Notes under the pieces: model-generated
The model's input: the letters and a program-made list of their open reading frames with translations, nothing else
What the model was told of the DNA's origin: nothing
Databases searched by the model: none
Shown here: piece after piece, positions 44,204 to 53,673 of the stretch
How positions within the stretch are numbered: the first letter of the stretch is position 1
Layout of the letters: each line of letters starts with the position of its first letter
Assembly (NCBI GenBank): GCA_944326855.1
Contig: CALVFO010000051.1
Span: 1 to 64,000 of the forward strand
Direction of reading: 5' to 3'
DNA: 64,000 nucleotides
Origin: an uncultured Alistipes sp.
GTDB lineage: Bacteria; Bacteroidota; Bacteroidia; Bacteroidales; Rikenellaceae
Position numbers and translations under genes: made by a program

Positions 44204-45775
44204 ATGAAAAAAATCAACCGCCGGTCATTTTTGCGCCAAGCCGGTCTGACTACCGCCGCTTTGGCTACCGGACTGAACGTTCCGTTGCAGGCTGCCGGTT
44301 TTTCCGAAGACAGGACCGAAACTTCCGCCGAAGGATCCTCCTACCCCGCCACCGAAGCCCGTCGCAAAGGCAAAGTGTTCGTAGCCAACCCGAATGACCA
44401 TGGCGGCGCCTTGGTCAATCCCAATATGGGCTGGACCATGCACTTCTATTCCAACATGTTGGAAAATTACGGTTCCAAACTGGAGCCTTCCGACACTTTG
44501 GAAGACTTTCCCGGCCTGGGTGCCGTCTATCTGAGACTGCCATGGGCCTTTATCGAACCCGAAGAGGGTGTTTTCGCCTGGGAAGTACTCGACACACCGG
44601 CTCAGCGCTGGATCGAACGGGGACGCCAGGTCTGCTTCCGCATCACCTCCATGGAAAGCTGGCTTTACAAGGCTACTCCGCAATGGGTCTTCGATGCCGG
44701 CGCTAAAGGATATGATATCGACAACGGACGGCTGTTCGAGCCCGATTACGACGACCCCATTTTCTTGGAAAAAGTCGAAAACTTCGTGGCCGCCATGGCC
44801 CGCCGTTATGACGGCAATCCCAACGTATGTTTCGTAGACATAGGCCATTACGGCATGTGGGGCGAAGGACACACGGTCGCCACCACCCCCAAACACGGTC
44901 ATGAATGGGGCCTGGAAACCCAGAAAAAGCATATCGACATCTATTGCCGCCATTTCAAACACACCCAGTTGTGCATGTCCGACGATTATGCCGGTCCGTT
45001 TTTACGGGGAGAACGTTTCCCGATCACCGACTACGCCTTGTCTCGGGGTGTAACTCTGCGCGACGACAGCATTCTGGTCTCCAAAGCTCCCGAACATTGG
45101 TATCACGACGAAATGGCCCAGATATTCTGGCCCACGATGCCCGTCATTCTCGAACACGAACATTACGGGCTGTCGAAAAAACGCGGCAACTGGGATTCCG
45201 AGCTGCTGGTCGAATCGATCGAAGCCTACCACGCTTCCTACATGTCGATTCACTGGTGGCCCCGGGAAGAGTTGGCCGAATGCCGCGACGCCATCGACCG
45301 CATCAACCGCCGTATGGGATACCGACTGAGGGTAAACGAGGTAAACTGGCCGGCGGAATACCGTATCGGCGATGAACTGGTGATCGAATCCCGCTGGAGC
45401 AATGCCGGCGTCGCACCCTGCTATCAGGGCGGATACCCCTGCTTCACGCTGAAGGACGAACGGGGAGGCATCGTTTCGGTACTGGTCGACAGCAACCTCG
45501 ATGTCAAAACGCTCCCGGTTGACGAACCGGAAAAAGCTTCTTCACAAACCCTCGTATCGCGTTTTCGCATCGCTCCGTCCTACCACATCGGCGGTCAGAC
45601 CTTCGCCCGGGCTTGCAAGGCGGGAACCTACGATCTGTATGTTTCCGTGGGCCGGGAAGACGGCACGCCGTTGTATGCGCTGCCCTATGGCGGAGACGAC
45701 GGACACAAACGCTACCGCATCGGTCAAATCACCCTTCAGGGAGAAAGACCGGCTCCGACAGAGCGACCTTATTGA
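44204..45775 (+). CDS. DUF4832-type glycoside-hydrolase-like protein with Tat-like signal
   Basis: 523 residues. The N terminus MKKINRRSFLRQAGLTTAAL has a twin-arginine (RRSFLR) export signal. A TIM-barrel-like region begins NPNMGWTMHFYSN and includes YLRLPWAFIEPEEGVFAWEVLD and VDIGHYGMWGEGH, whose acidic residues resemble clan-A glycosidases. The C-terminal beta domain (RWSNAGVAPCYQGGYPCFTL) fits DUF4832. Activity unknown. The start is the first ATG giving a signal. It lies 16 bp before the GH106-like gene, implying joint function on rhamnose-containing glycans. Confidence 0.72.
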   Translation: MKKINRRSFLRQAGLTTAALATGLNVPLQAAGFSEDRTETSAEGSSYPATEARRKGKVFVANPNDHGGALVNPNMGWTMHFYSNMLENYGSKLEPSDTLEDFPGLGAVYLRLPWAFIEPEEGVFAWEVLDTPAQRWIERGRQVCFRITSMESWLYKATPQWVFDAGAKGYDIDNGRLFEPDYDDPIFLEKVENFVAAMARRYDGNPNVCFVDIGHYGMWGEGHTVATTPKHGHEWGLETQKKHIDIYCRHFKHTQLCMSDDYAGPFLRGERFPITDYALSRGVTLRDDSILVSKAPEHWYHDEMAQIFWPTMPVILEHEHYGLSKKRGNWDSELLVESIEAYHASYMSIHWWPREELAECRDAIDRINRRMGYRLRVNEVNWPAEYRIGDELVIESRWSNAGVAPCYQGGYPCFTLKDERGGIVSVLVDSNLDVKTLPVDEPEKASSQTLVSRFRIAPSYHIGGQTFARACKAGTYDLYVSVGREDGTPLYALPYGGDDGHKRYRIGQITLQGERPAPTERPY

Positions 45776-45791
45776 TCAAACCTCTGCACGC

Positions 45792-48032
45792 ATGATACCG
45801 AAACCGAAACTTTTGAGAAGACCTTTGTTTTTAGGAATCGGCCTGCTTTTGACAATTTCATTGCAGGCCGCCGATCCGGACGTCACCGGATTTCGTAAAC
45901 CGGCCAACGAATACCGTCCCATGCCGTTCTGGCACCTCAACGGGCCGCTCAATCGGGATACGATCATTCGACAAATGACCCGAGCCAAACAGGAAGCGGG
46001 ATTCGGAGGCATCTCCATCCTGCCGGTTTCGAGCATGAGTCCGGCCTACCTGAGCGAAGAGTATTTCGACCGTTATCGCGACATGTTGGAATTCTCCCGC
46101 AAGAACCGTATGGAACTGATTCTTTACGATGACGTCGATTTCCCGAGCGGTTGGGCCGGGGGTAAAATCCTGAAAGAGTATCCCGAGTTGACCCGCAAGG
46201 TGTTGCGCAAGGACGAATATGTCATCACGGGACCCGCCACTTTCGTACAAAAGTTGCCCGATGCGGAGACCCAGCGGGTAATGACCATCACCGCCATGAA
46301 TGTCAACACCTACGAGATGTTCGACCTGCGCGACCGAGTGCAGGACAGTATCCTCACCTGGGAGGTTCCTCTGGGAGCCTGGCGGGTGATGTTCATCGGG
46401 CTGCAACCCAAGGCCCGTCCCGTGGTGGACTACATGGATACCGTAGCGGTAAACAAATTCATCGAACTGAATTACGACGAATACGGACGCCGGTTCGCGC
46501 CCTATTTCGGCAATGTCATTCAACGTGTTTTCTACGACGACATCGGCTTCAACGGCATGGAAAAGACCTGGACGGCCGCTATCACCGACATTTTCGAACA
46601 GCGAACCGGTAAAAATGCCGCACTCTATTATCCGGCCCTGTTCTACGACATCGGACCCGAAACCGAAGCTACCCGTGTAGCTTTCCACACCATCCGCAGC
46701 GAACTGATGGCCGAGGGGTATCCCCGACTGGTCGCCCGGTGGTGCGAGCAGCACGGCGTGAAGAGCATCGGCCACCCGCCCGGCAACTACACGATGAACA
46801 CGACCGAACTCCATGGCGACATTCTCAAGTTTTTCCGCCACACCCAGATCCCGCTGGCCGACTACATTTTCTATTACGGTTATGGCCGCAACGGGCATAA
46901 ACAGGTCAGCTCGGCCGCCGATCTTTACGACCGTCCGATGGTGGGAGCCGAAGTGAACGGCGCTTTCAAGGCCGACATGGATTCACTGATGCTCTATCGG
47001 GTGGCGATGGACATGTTTTCGCGCGGCATCAACTTTCTGGTGCCGCACGGCATGTGGTACGACAACCGGCCCGAAAAGGTCTATATTCCTCCGGTGATCT
47101 CGCCCTACAATCCGCGTCTGGCCGCCACCCTCCCCCGATACAGCGATTTCGTGGCCCGCAGTTGTTTTATGCTGCAGGGCGGGCGCCGGGTGTCGAAAAT
47201 CGCGATGCTCTACCCGATCACCTCGCTGCAGGGTCATCACAAATTCGACATTGCGGTCTATCGACCCTGGGGCGAATACGTTCCCCAGGAAGCCGACTTC
47301 CATCGGCTGAGCGACCTGCTGAGCAATTCTCTGCGGAGGGATTTCACCTTCATCCACCCCGAATCGCTGGTCGATGGGCGTGTTACGCATCAGGACGGGC
47401 AGCTGCGTCTGCTCAACGAGGTCAACCACCAGGAGTACGATCTGCTGATCCTTCCGGGCGGCAAGGTACTCTCGGCCGAAACCCTGCTCCAGATCAAAGA
47501 CTATTACGATCAGGGCGGGAAAATTCTGGCCACCACGATGCTGCCCGAAAAATCGGCCGAATACGGTCGGGACTCGCTGGTACAGGCCCTGGTCAACGAA
47601 TTGTTCGGACCGGCCAAACATCGCGATGAGGGAACGGTACACCGCAGTGCCGGAGGTGGCATGACCCTTTTTGTCCCCGAGCCCACCGACGCCACCCTGC
47701 GGGAGGCCCTCGAGAAACTGGATGTTCAGGCCGATCTCTACACCCTGGATCCCACCCCGCGCAACAGCGGCGGAGGGGTTTTCAACTACATCCACAAACA
47801 AAAAAACGGCAAGGAGATCTACTTCTTCTCCAATTCGACCGACGACACGTTTACGACACCGGTGGAACTGAGTGGCAAAATGAAACTGCAGGAATGGAAT
47901 CCCTATACGGGAGCCATCCGCGACTTGCCGTCCACGAGTTACGTCCAGCGGGAGGGCCGGGATTACACCCGTTTCGAACTGCAGATGCCGGCCGTACGCG
48001 CCACCTTCATCATCGGCACGCCGACCGAATAA
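45792..48032 (+). CDS. GH106-type alpha-L-rhamnosidase-like protein
   Basis: 746 residues with signal peptide ending LQA (about 1-26). The opening FRKPANEYRPMPFWHLNGPL and AGFGGISILPVSSM, YDDVDFPSGWAGG, then a GATase-like segment (YDLLILPGGKVLSAETLLQI and YYDQGGKILATT) match the Bacteroidetes GH106 family. GH106 enzymes cut L-rhamnose from pectin (rhamnogalacturonan) side chains. It is shorter than many GH106 proteins (about 1000 residues), lacking C-terminal beta domains. The in-frame extension upstream overlaps the DUF4832 gene and is not used. Confidence 0.78.
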   Translation: MIPKPKLLRRPLFLGIGLLLTISLQAADPDVTGFRKPANEYRPMPFWHLNGPLNRDTIIRQMTRAKQEAGFGGISILPVSSMSPAYLSEEYFDRYRDMLEFSRKNRMELILYDDVDFPSGWAGGKILKEYPELTRKVLRKDEYVITGPATFVQKLPDAETQRVMTITAMNVNTYEMFDLRDRVQDSILTWEVPLGAWRVMFIGLQPKARPVVDYMDTVAVNKFIELNYDEYGRRFAPYFGNVIQRVFYDDIGFNGMEKTWTAAITDIFEQRTGKNAALYYPALFYDIGPETEATRVAFHTIRSELMAEGYPRLVARWCEQHGVKSIGHPPGNYTMNTTELHGDILKFFRHTQIPLADYIFYYGYGRNGHKQVSSAADLYDRPMVGAEVNGAFKADMDSLMLYRVAMDMFSRGINFLVPHGMWYDNRPEKVYIPPVISPYNPRLAATLPRYSDFVARSCFMLQGGRRVSKIAMLYPITSLQGHHKFDIAVYRPWGEYVPQEADFHRLSDLLSNSLRRDFTFIHPESLVDGRVTHQDGQLRLLNEVNHQEYDLLILPGGKVLSAETLLQIKDYYDQGGKILATTMLPEKSAEYGRDSLVQALVNELFGPAKHRDEGTVHRSAGGGMTLFVPEPTDATLREALEKLDVQADLYTLDPTPRNSGGGVFNYIHKQKNGKEIYFFSNSTDDTFTTPVELSGKMKLQEWNPYTGAIRDLPSTSYVQREGRDYTRFELQMPAVRATFIIGTPTE

Positions 48033-48311
48033 AGAACCCGGAATCGGTCTGCCCCGCCATCGCGACGGATCGAAATGCCACTCCGATTCCTACGCTCTCT
48101 TAAAAAAAGAGGGCTCCATAATAATTATCTCCTTCGACTTTCAGGCTCCATCCCCCGGTTTCCCGACCGGGGGATGGCCTTTATCAGGGACCCGACAATA
48201 ATCCGTCCCGATCCGCGTTTATGCCAATGAACGGGAGCAGATCCGATCCTTCGGAATGAGAAAAGTAGAGACCCGGGCTCAAAAAAAATGAACCGCATCC
48301 GAAAAAAATCG
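48033..48311. other. Intergenic region between the GH106-like gene and the metK promoter
   Basis: Apart from the hairpin at 48148-48177 I see no gene or repeat here. Confidence 0.4.
48148..48177 (+). terminator. Terminator-like hairpin after the GH106-like gene
   Basis: CCATCCCCCGGT (48148-48159) pairs perfectly with ACCGGGGGATGG (48166-48177), followed by CCTTT. Confidence 0.7.
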
Positions 48312-48319
48312 TATCTTTG
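48312..48319 (+). promoter_or_regulatory. metK promoter -7 element
   Basis: TATCTTTG. The transcript would begin near 48326, placing the riboswitch at the extreme 5' end. Confidence 0.7.
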
Positions 48320-48336
48320 CGCCCGACATACCGTTA

Positions 48337-48384
48337 TCGTGGAAAGATTTGGCCGCTTGCAACCACTAAAAAAAATGCTAAAAT
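48337..48384 (+). promoter_or_regulatory. SAM-II riboswitch upstream of metK
   Basis: The stretch matches the SAM-II (metA motif) pattern: GTGG (48339-48342) and CCAC (48363-48366) form P1, enclosing GATTTGGCCGCTTGCAA with the conserved TTGCA. An A-rich linker and GCTAAA (48377-48382) follow and form the pseudoknot. SAM binding should lower expression of the SAM synthetase gene downstream, a direct product feedback. Confidence 0.85.
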
Positions 48385-48507
48385 CGCTCTAGTATTTGGT
48401 TTTCCCTCACAACAGCTAAGTTTTTCCCTATTTTATTCATTCGGTTCGTTTTCCGGGTGGGCTTTTACGGAAATTCCGCCTCGGACGAGCCCTAAAAAAG
48501 TAGTAAA

Positions 48508-49797
48508 ATGGGATATTTGTTCACTTCCGAATCGGTGTCCGAAGGACACCCCGACAAAGTGTCGGATCAGATTTCCGACGCCATTCTCGACGAATTTCTG
48601 CGCCAGGACAGCCACTCGAAAGTAGCGTGCGAAACCCTCTGCACCACCGGCATGGTGGTCGTGGCCGGTGAAGTGCGCTCCGAAGCCTATGTCGATGTGC
48701 AACAGATCGTACGCCGCGTGATCGAACGCATCGGCTATACCAAAGGAGAATATATGTTCGACGCCAATTCCTGCGGCGTTCTGTCGGCCATTCATGAACA
48801 GTCGCCCGACATCCACCGGGGCGTCGTGCGCGAAAGCGAAGAAACACAGGGTGCCGGCGACCAAGGAATCATGTTCGGCTATGCCTGCAACGAGACCAAA
48901 GAGTTCATGCCGGCCACGCTGATTCTTGCCCACGTCATTCTCAAAGAACTGGCCGTCATCCGCCGCGAAGGGAAAGTCATGACCTACCTGCGCCCCGACG
49001 CCAAAAGCCAGGTGACCATCGAATACGATGATCACGGCAAACCGCTGCGCGTGCATACCATCGTAGTCTCGACCCAACACGACGATTTCATCCGTCCGGG
49101 CGAAGGACTCAGCGCCGAAGAAGCCGAACGGCAGATGGGCGAACGCATCCGCGAAGACGTACGCACTATCCTGATTCCACGCACCAAGGCACGTCTGGAA
49201 CGGGTCGGTGACCAGTTGGCCGAACTCATCGGCGACGACTATATCCTGCATGTGAACCCCACCGGCAAATTCGTCATCGGGGGACCTCATGGCGACACGG
49301 GGGTTACCGGCCGCAAGATCATTGTGGACACCTACGGCGGTCGCGGAGCCCATGGCGGCGGTGCCTTTTCGGGGAAAGACTGCTCGAAAGTGGATCGCAG
49401 CGCGGCCTATGCCGCCCGCCACATCGCCAAAAACATGGTGGCTGCCGGGGTGGCCGACGAAGTCCTGGTACAACTCTCCTACGCGATCGGCATTGCCGAA
49501 CCGCTGAGCATCTATGTCGACACCAAAGGAACGAACCACCTCTCGATCAGCGAAGGCGAAATCGCCCGCCGCATCGGCAAGCTGTTCGATCTGCGTCCCG
49601 GCAAGATCGTTTCCCGCTTCGGCCTGCGCAATCCGATTTTCGAAGCCACCGCCTCCTACGGTCATTTCGGAGGCCGTCCCTACACGGCCCCCGTGGAAGT
49701 GATCGAAAACGGAAAGAAGATCACCAAAGAGGTGGAATTCTTCGCCTGGGAGAAGCTCGATGCCGTAGAAGATATCCGCAAGGAATTCGGTTTGTAA
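48508..49797 (+). CDS. metK: S-adenosylmethionine synthetase
   Basis: 429 residues. Makes SAM from methionine and ATP. Motifs: [20 protein letters not shown] (with ATP/metal residues), [32 protein letters not shown] and [20 protein letters not shown]. About 40 residues longer than E. coli MetK, as in other Bacteroidetes. Preceded by a 180-nt leader holding the SAM-II riboswitch; a GGGCT...AGCCC pairing near the start could hide the ribosome site. Confidence 0.97.
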   Translation: MGYLFTSESVSEGHPDKVSDQISDAILDEFLRQDSHSKVACETLCTTGMVVVAGEVRSEAYVDVQQIVRRVIERIGYTKGEYMFDANSCGVLSAIHEQSPDIHRGVVRESEETQGAGDQGIMFGYACNETKEFMPATLILAHVILKELAVIRREGKVMTYLRPDAKSQVTIEYDDHGKPLRVHTIVVSTQHDDFIRPGEGLSAEEAERQMGERIREDVRTILIPRTKARLERVGDQLAELIGDDYILHVNPTGKFVIGGPHGDTGVTGRKIIVDTYGGRGAHGGGAFSGKDCSKVDRSAAYAARHIAKNMVAAGVADEVLVQLSYAIGIAEPLSIYVDTKGTNHLSISEGEIARRIGKLFDLRPGKIVSRFGLRNPIFEATASYGHFGGRPYTAPVEVIENGKKITKEVEFFAWEKLDAVEDIRKEFGL

Positions 49798-50041
49798 GCT
49801 GGCGAAACAATCTTTTTATTTTTTCGTATACAATATTGGAAAGTTCGGAAGCGTTTGATTGGTGTTCTCCGGTACGACGGAATGCACGCCGATCGAACGC
49901 CTCGACGGACCGATCCGCAACCCGGAGAAGCGGAACCCCGAGTTCCGACCAACCGATAAACACCGAAAACACTGAAAAAAGATTGCATGAGATAATTTGA
50001 CCTTTTTACATCGATTAAAAATTTGTTTAACCATTAATTCT

Positions 50042-51535
50042 ATGAAAAAGGTTTCATTATTTGCCGGCGTCGTGGCTGCGGCCCTGCTGGCAGGCGGAGT
50101 CTCCGCTTACACCATCACCCGACTCACCCAGAAGGATCAGCCTTCGACTTATGCGCCCACTGAGGCCGGCGTATTTTCTTCCCAGGCCGGCAACCATTTC
50201 ACCTCCTATGAAGAAGGGAAATATCCCGACCTGACCTATGCCGCCGAAAACGCCGTCAAAGGCGTCGTCAATATCGAAGTACGTCAGGAAATTCCGGCCT
50301 CTTCGAGCCGAAGCCGAGGCGGTTTCGATCCGTTTTTCGAATTTTTCGGCATTCCGCAGGGCGGAGGCAGCTACCAGCAACAGCCTCAGGAACGTCGCAG
50401 CGGCGGTTCGGGTGTGATTATCAGCCCCGACGGTTACATCGTGACCAATAACCACGTGGTGGAAAATGCCACCGACGTCAAAGTGACCCTCGAAGACAAA
50501 CGCAGTTTTACGGCCAAGGTGATCGGGACCGATCCCACGACCGATATCGCCCTGATCAAAGTCGATGCTTCGGATCTGCCGAGCATTCCGTTCGGTAATT
50601 CCGACGACCTGCGGCTGGGCGAATGGGTTCTGGCCATCGGTAGCCCCTACGGTCTGCAGAGCACCATCACGGCCGGGATCATCAGCGCCAAAGCCCGTAA
50701 CCTGGGTGCCATTCCCAACCAGTTCGGGATCGAATCGTTCATCCAGACCGATGCGGCCGTCAATCCCGGTAACAGTGGGGGCGCACTGGTCAACACCCGT
50801 GGCGAACTGGTGGGAATCAATACGCTGATCCAATCGCCTACGGGCAGTTTCGCCGGCTATTCGTTCGCCGTACCGACCTCGATCGTCAAGAAAGTCGTCA
50901 TGGACCTCAAGGAATTCGGAGTAGTACAACGGGCCCTGCTGGGTGTTCAGATTCAGGAAATCAACGATGTCTTCCTCGAACAACGGGGCAAGGAAACCGG
51001 CATTAAGGAAGTCGGAGGCGTATACGTAGCCAGCGTCGAACCGGACGGAGCCGCTCATGCCGCCGGGGTTAAAGAAGGAGATGTCATCACCCACATTCAG
51101 GGCATTCAGATCGACAAATCGAGCCAGCTGCTCGAAGAAGTCGCCAAACACCGTCCGAACGACAAAGTAACGCTGACCTTAAAAAGAGACGGCCAAACGA
51201 AACAAATCGAAGTTACTTTGCGTAATAAAGCTGGGAATACTGACATTGTTAAGCAAGAGATCGTCTCTGCCTATGACGCGTTGGGCGGACAGTTCGGCGA
51301 AATCAACGACAGAGCGAAAAAAGAATTCAAGATCGACGGCGGTGTTCAGGTACTCTCCATCAACAACGGAGGGATCCTGGCTCAGGCCCGGGTTCGCAGA
51401 GGGTACATCATCACCCACATCAACGATCGCCCCGTGCGTTCGATCAGCGACCTGAACCGCATCACCACGCCCATCGAATACATCGACGGGGTTTATCCCG
51501 ACGGACGGGTGGTCAGCTATTCGATCGTGAAATAA
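50042..51535 (+). CDS. degP: Periplasmic serine protease DegP/HtrA
   Basis: 497 residues with signal or N-terminal membrane segment (about 1-25). The trypsin-like domain has triad H138 (TNNHVVENA), D168 (TDIALIKV) and S245 (GNSGGALV). Two PDZ domains follow (about 300-390 and 410-495). Degrades misfolded envelope proteins. Start chosen at MKKVSLFAGVV; 15 upstream codons would ruin the signal. No clear promoter seen in the 244-bp gap after metK. Confidence 0.95.
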   Translation: MKKVSLFAGVVAAALLAGGVSAYTITRLTQKDQPSTYAPTEAGVFSSQAGNHFTSYEEGKYPDLTYAAENAVKGVVNIEVRQEIPASSSRSRGGFDPFFEFFGIPQGGGSYQQQPQERRSGGSGVIISPDGYIVTNNHVVENATDVKVTLEDKRSFTAKVIGTDPTTDIALIKVDASDLPSIPFGNSDDLRLGEWVLAIGSPYGLQSTITAGIISAKARNLGAIPNQFGIESFIQTDAAVNPGNSGGALVNTRGELVGINTLIQSPTGSFAGYSFAVPTSIVKKVVMDLKEFGVVQRALLGVQIQEINDVFLEQRGKETGIKEVGGVYVASVEPDGAAHAAGVKEGDVITHIQGIQIDKSSQLLEEVAKHRPNDKVTLTLKRDGQTKQIEVTLRNKAGNTDIVKQEIVSAYDALGGQFGEINDRAKKEFKIDGGVQVLSINNGGILAQARVRRGYIITHINDRPVRSISDLNRITTPIEYIDGVYPDGRVVSYSIVK

Positions 51536-51570
51536 TACCGTGCGACACGAGGTCGCTCGCGACCTGATGG

Positions 51571-51602
51571 AAAGGCGGAACGGGTGTCCCGTTCCGCTTT
51601 CC
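51571..51602 (+). terminator. Terminator-like hairpin after degP
   Basis: GGCGGAACGGG pairs with CCCGTTCCGC (bulge), followed by TTTCCTT. A second small hairpin GGTCGC/GCGACC lies just before it (51551-51564). Confidence 0.7.
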
Positions 51603-51636
51603 TTACCCGGAAACAATAGATAAAGAGAAAAATACG

Positions 51637-52497
51637 ATGAGACAACTAAAAATCACCAAGTCTATCACCAACCGAGAAAGTGCATCCCTGGACAAATATC
51701 TGCAGGAGATCGGTAAGGAAGACTTGATTACGGTCGAGGAAGAAGTGGATTTGGCGCAACGCATCAAAAAGGGCGACAAGGAAGCGTTGGAAAAACTCAC
51801 CCGGGCCAATCTACGTTTTGTGGTTTCCGTGGCCAAACAGTACCAGAACCAAGGGCTTTCGCTGCCTGACCTGATCAACGAGGGGAACCTCGGACTGATC
51901 AAGGCCGCCGAAAAATTCGACGAAACCCGTGGTTTCAAATTCATTTCCTACGCCGTATGGTGGATTCGCCAGTCGATCTTGCAAGCACTGGCCGAACAGA
52001 GTCGTATCGTCCGTCTGCCGCTGAATCAGGTCGGATCGCTCAATAAGATCAACAAAGCGTTCGCCCGTTTCGAACAGGAACACGAACGCACGCCTTCTCC
52101 CGAAGAGTTGGCTCAGGAACTGGATATTCCCAAGGAAAAAGTCACCGATACGCTGCGGGTTTCGGGCCGTCACGTTTCGGTAGATGCCCCGTTCTCGGAT
52201 GGCGAAGACAACTCCCTGTTGGATGTACTGGTCAACAACGATTCGCCGATCGCCGATCGCGGTCTGATCAATGAATCGTTGGGAACTGAAGTTGAACGCG
52301 CCCTTTCGACATTGACCGATCGCGAACGCGACATCATCAAATATTTCTTCGGAATCGGCGGTTCGGAAATGACCCTCGAAGAGATCGGTGAAAAATTCGG
52401 GTTGACGCGCGAACGCGTCCGTCAGATCAAGGAAAAGGCCATCCGACGTCTGCGCCACAGTTCGCGAAGCAAATTGCTGAAATCCTACCTGGGCTAA
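51637..52497 (+). CDS. rpoD: Primary sigma factor (Bacteroidetes sigma-ABfr type)
   Basis: 286 residues, much shorter than E. coli sigma-70 because region 1.1 and the non-conserved insert are absent. Region 2 ([20 protein letters not shown] and [19 protein letters not shown]) and region 4 ([20 protein letters not shown]) are typical. This factor recognises the TTTG/TAnnTTTG promoters seen throughout the window. Follows degP with a hairpin between; followed by a strong terminator. Confidence 0.97.
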   Translation: MRQLKITKSITNRESASLDKYLQEIGKEDLITVEEEVDLAQRIKKGDKEALEKLTRANLRFVVSVAKQYQNQGLSLPDLINEGNLGLIKAAEKFDETRGFKFISYAVWWIRQSILQALAEQSRIVRLPLNQVGSLNKINKAFARFEQEHERTPSPEELAQELDIPKEKVTDTLRVSGRHVSVDAPFSDGEDNSLLDVLVNNDSPIADRGLINESLGTEVERALSTLTDRERDIIKYFFGIGGSEMTLEEIGEKFGLTRERVRQIKEKAIRRLRHSSRSKLLKSYLG

Positions 52498-52521
52498 TTC
52501 ATCCCGAAAAGAACAAACCCT

Positions 52522-52556
52522 AAAAAAGCCGGCTTATGCAAAGCCGGCTTTTTTTA
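52522..52556 (+). terminator. rpoD terminator
   Basis: AAAGCCGGCTT and AAGCCGGCTTT around a 5-base loop with A-run before and seven T residues after; works in both directions. Confidence 0.95.
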
Positions 52557-52605
52557 TGCCTCGCCAGGTGCAGCGTCAACGACGCTCCGAGTCGCCGTCG
52601 CAACT

Positions 52606-52648
52606 CCACAAAACTCCGGCATCCGGAAAAATCTCCCGGTGCCGGAGT
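52606..52648 (-). terminator. Terminator of the metallophosphatase-TonB receptor operon
   Basis: On the minus strand ACTCCGGCA (52648-52640) pairs with TGCCGGAGT (52621-52613), then TTTTG. The long loop contains a further CCGG/CCGG pairing. Confidence 0.7.
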
Positions 52649-52665
52649 CCATCTCATACAGCGCT

Positions 52666-53643
52666 CTATTTCGAGCAATCCACCGTATGCAAAATACGGC
52701 AATCCTTATCCAGCATATACAGTTTCAACTCTTTGTCCGAGGCGGAAATCACCGAAAACCCGGTTTCCGGACTGCAGAACTGTGTACCCTCGATCGGAGC
52801 GACTTTCCGACTGAGCGAGCCCGAAGTGTTGACCACATAGTCCACGTCGCTGTCGGCGGGTTTGATGTGTTGGAAGTTGTGAATATGCCCGCACACATAG
52901 AGGTCCACCCCGTATTTACACAACAGCGGGTCGAGCCGTTGCTGCATATCCGTGCGTTCCTGATCGTCTTTCGAAGTCTGCGCATAGACGGGATGGTGAC
53001 CGATCACCACCTTCCAGGTTTCGGTCGAAGCGTTCAAGGTCGAGTCGATCCAACGCAACTGTCGTTGCATATCCTGATCCGCCACATCGGCATAGGATTC
53101 CTCGGCTTCCTGATGATACTTGTCGATCAGCGGTGTGGTGTCGATGAAAACCAGCTTCAGGGAAGCGCCGTTATCCAATTCGTACGACCGGGCATAGTAG
53201 CGGTCCGGCATGTTCCAGCGACGGCTGACCTGACCGTAATCGAGCACCGCCTGCGTATTGCCCCGATATTCGTGGTTTCCCAAAACCGGGAACCAGTCGA
53301 TCATCAATTCGGGATGGGCGTAGATCAGTTCGTAGTTGGTCATCCACAACGGATCGTCCACACTGGCCACTCCTTCGAAATGGTGTACGTCACCGGCAGC
53401 GGCCACGAACTCGATATCGGTATTCTCGGCCAGTTCCCCCATCCGTTCGGCGATGATTTTCTGATCGTAATAGCCGTTGCGTCCCAGGTCATTGGCAACG
53501 ATAAAATTGAAATGGTCATCCATCAGCGAATCGAGTTGTTCATAAGATACCTTCTGCACAGACTGAGTGTCCGTCTGAAGGCAGCCGCTGAGGGCTCCCG
53601 CACAAAACAGCGTGACGAAAGCGATCGTTTTTATTCGGTTCAT
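52666..53643 (-). CDS. Metallophosphatase lipoprotein (purple acid phosphatase-like)
   Basis: 325 residues with lipobox LSGC (Cys about 21). Calcineurin-like metallophosphoesterase motifs appear in order: VANDLGRNG, AAGDVHH, VLGNHEYRG, VVIGHHPVY and VCGHIHNFQH. These supply the bimetal site ligands. Likely releases phosphate from organic phosphates at the cell surface. It follows the TonB receptor gene by 30 bp, so the pair probably hydrolyses and imports a phosphorylated compound. Confidence 0.88.
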   Translation of the reverse strand: MNRIKTIAFVTLFCAGALSGCLQTDTQSVQKVSYEQLDSLMDDHFNFIVANDLGRNGYYDQKIIAERMGELAENTDIEFVAAAGDVHHFEGVASVDDPLWMTNYELIYAHPELMIDWFPVLGNHEYRGNTQAVLDYGQVSRRWNMPDRYYARSYELDNGASLKLVFIDTTPLIDKYHQEAEESYADVADQDMQRQLRWIDSTLNASTETWKVVIGHHPVYAQTSKDDQERTDMQQRLDPLLCKYGVDLYVCGHIHNFQHIKPADSDVDYVVNTSGSLSRKVAPIEGTQFCSPETGFSVISASDKELKLYMLDKDCRILHTVDCSK

Positions 53644-53673
53644 GATCGTGTTTTTAATTTAAATCAAGTTCTG

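Noticed and set aside
48433-49665. 410-codon open frame on the minus strand
   Set aside because: Antisense to metK, whose motifs are unmistakable.
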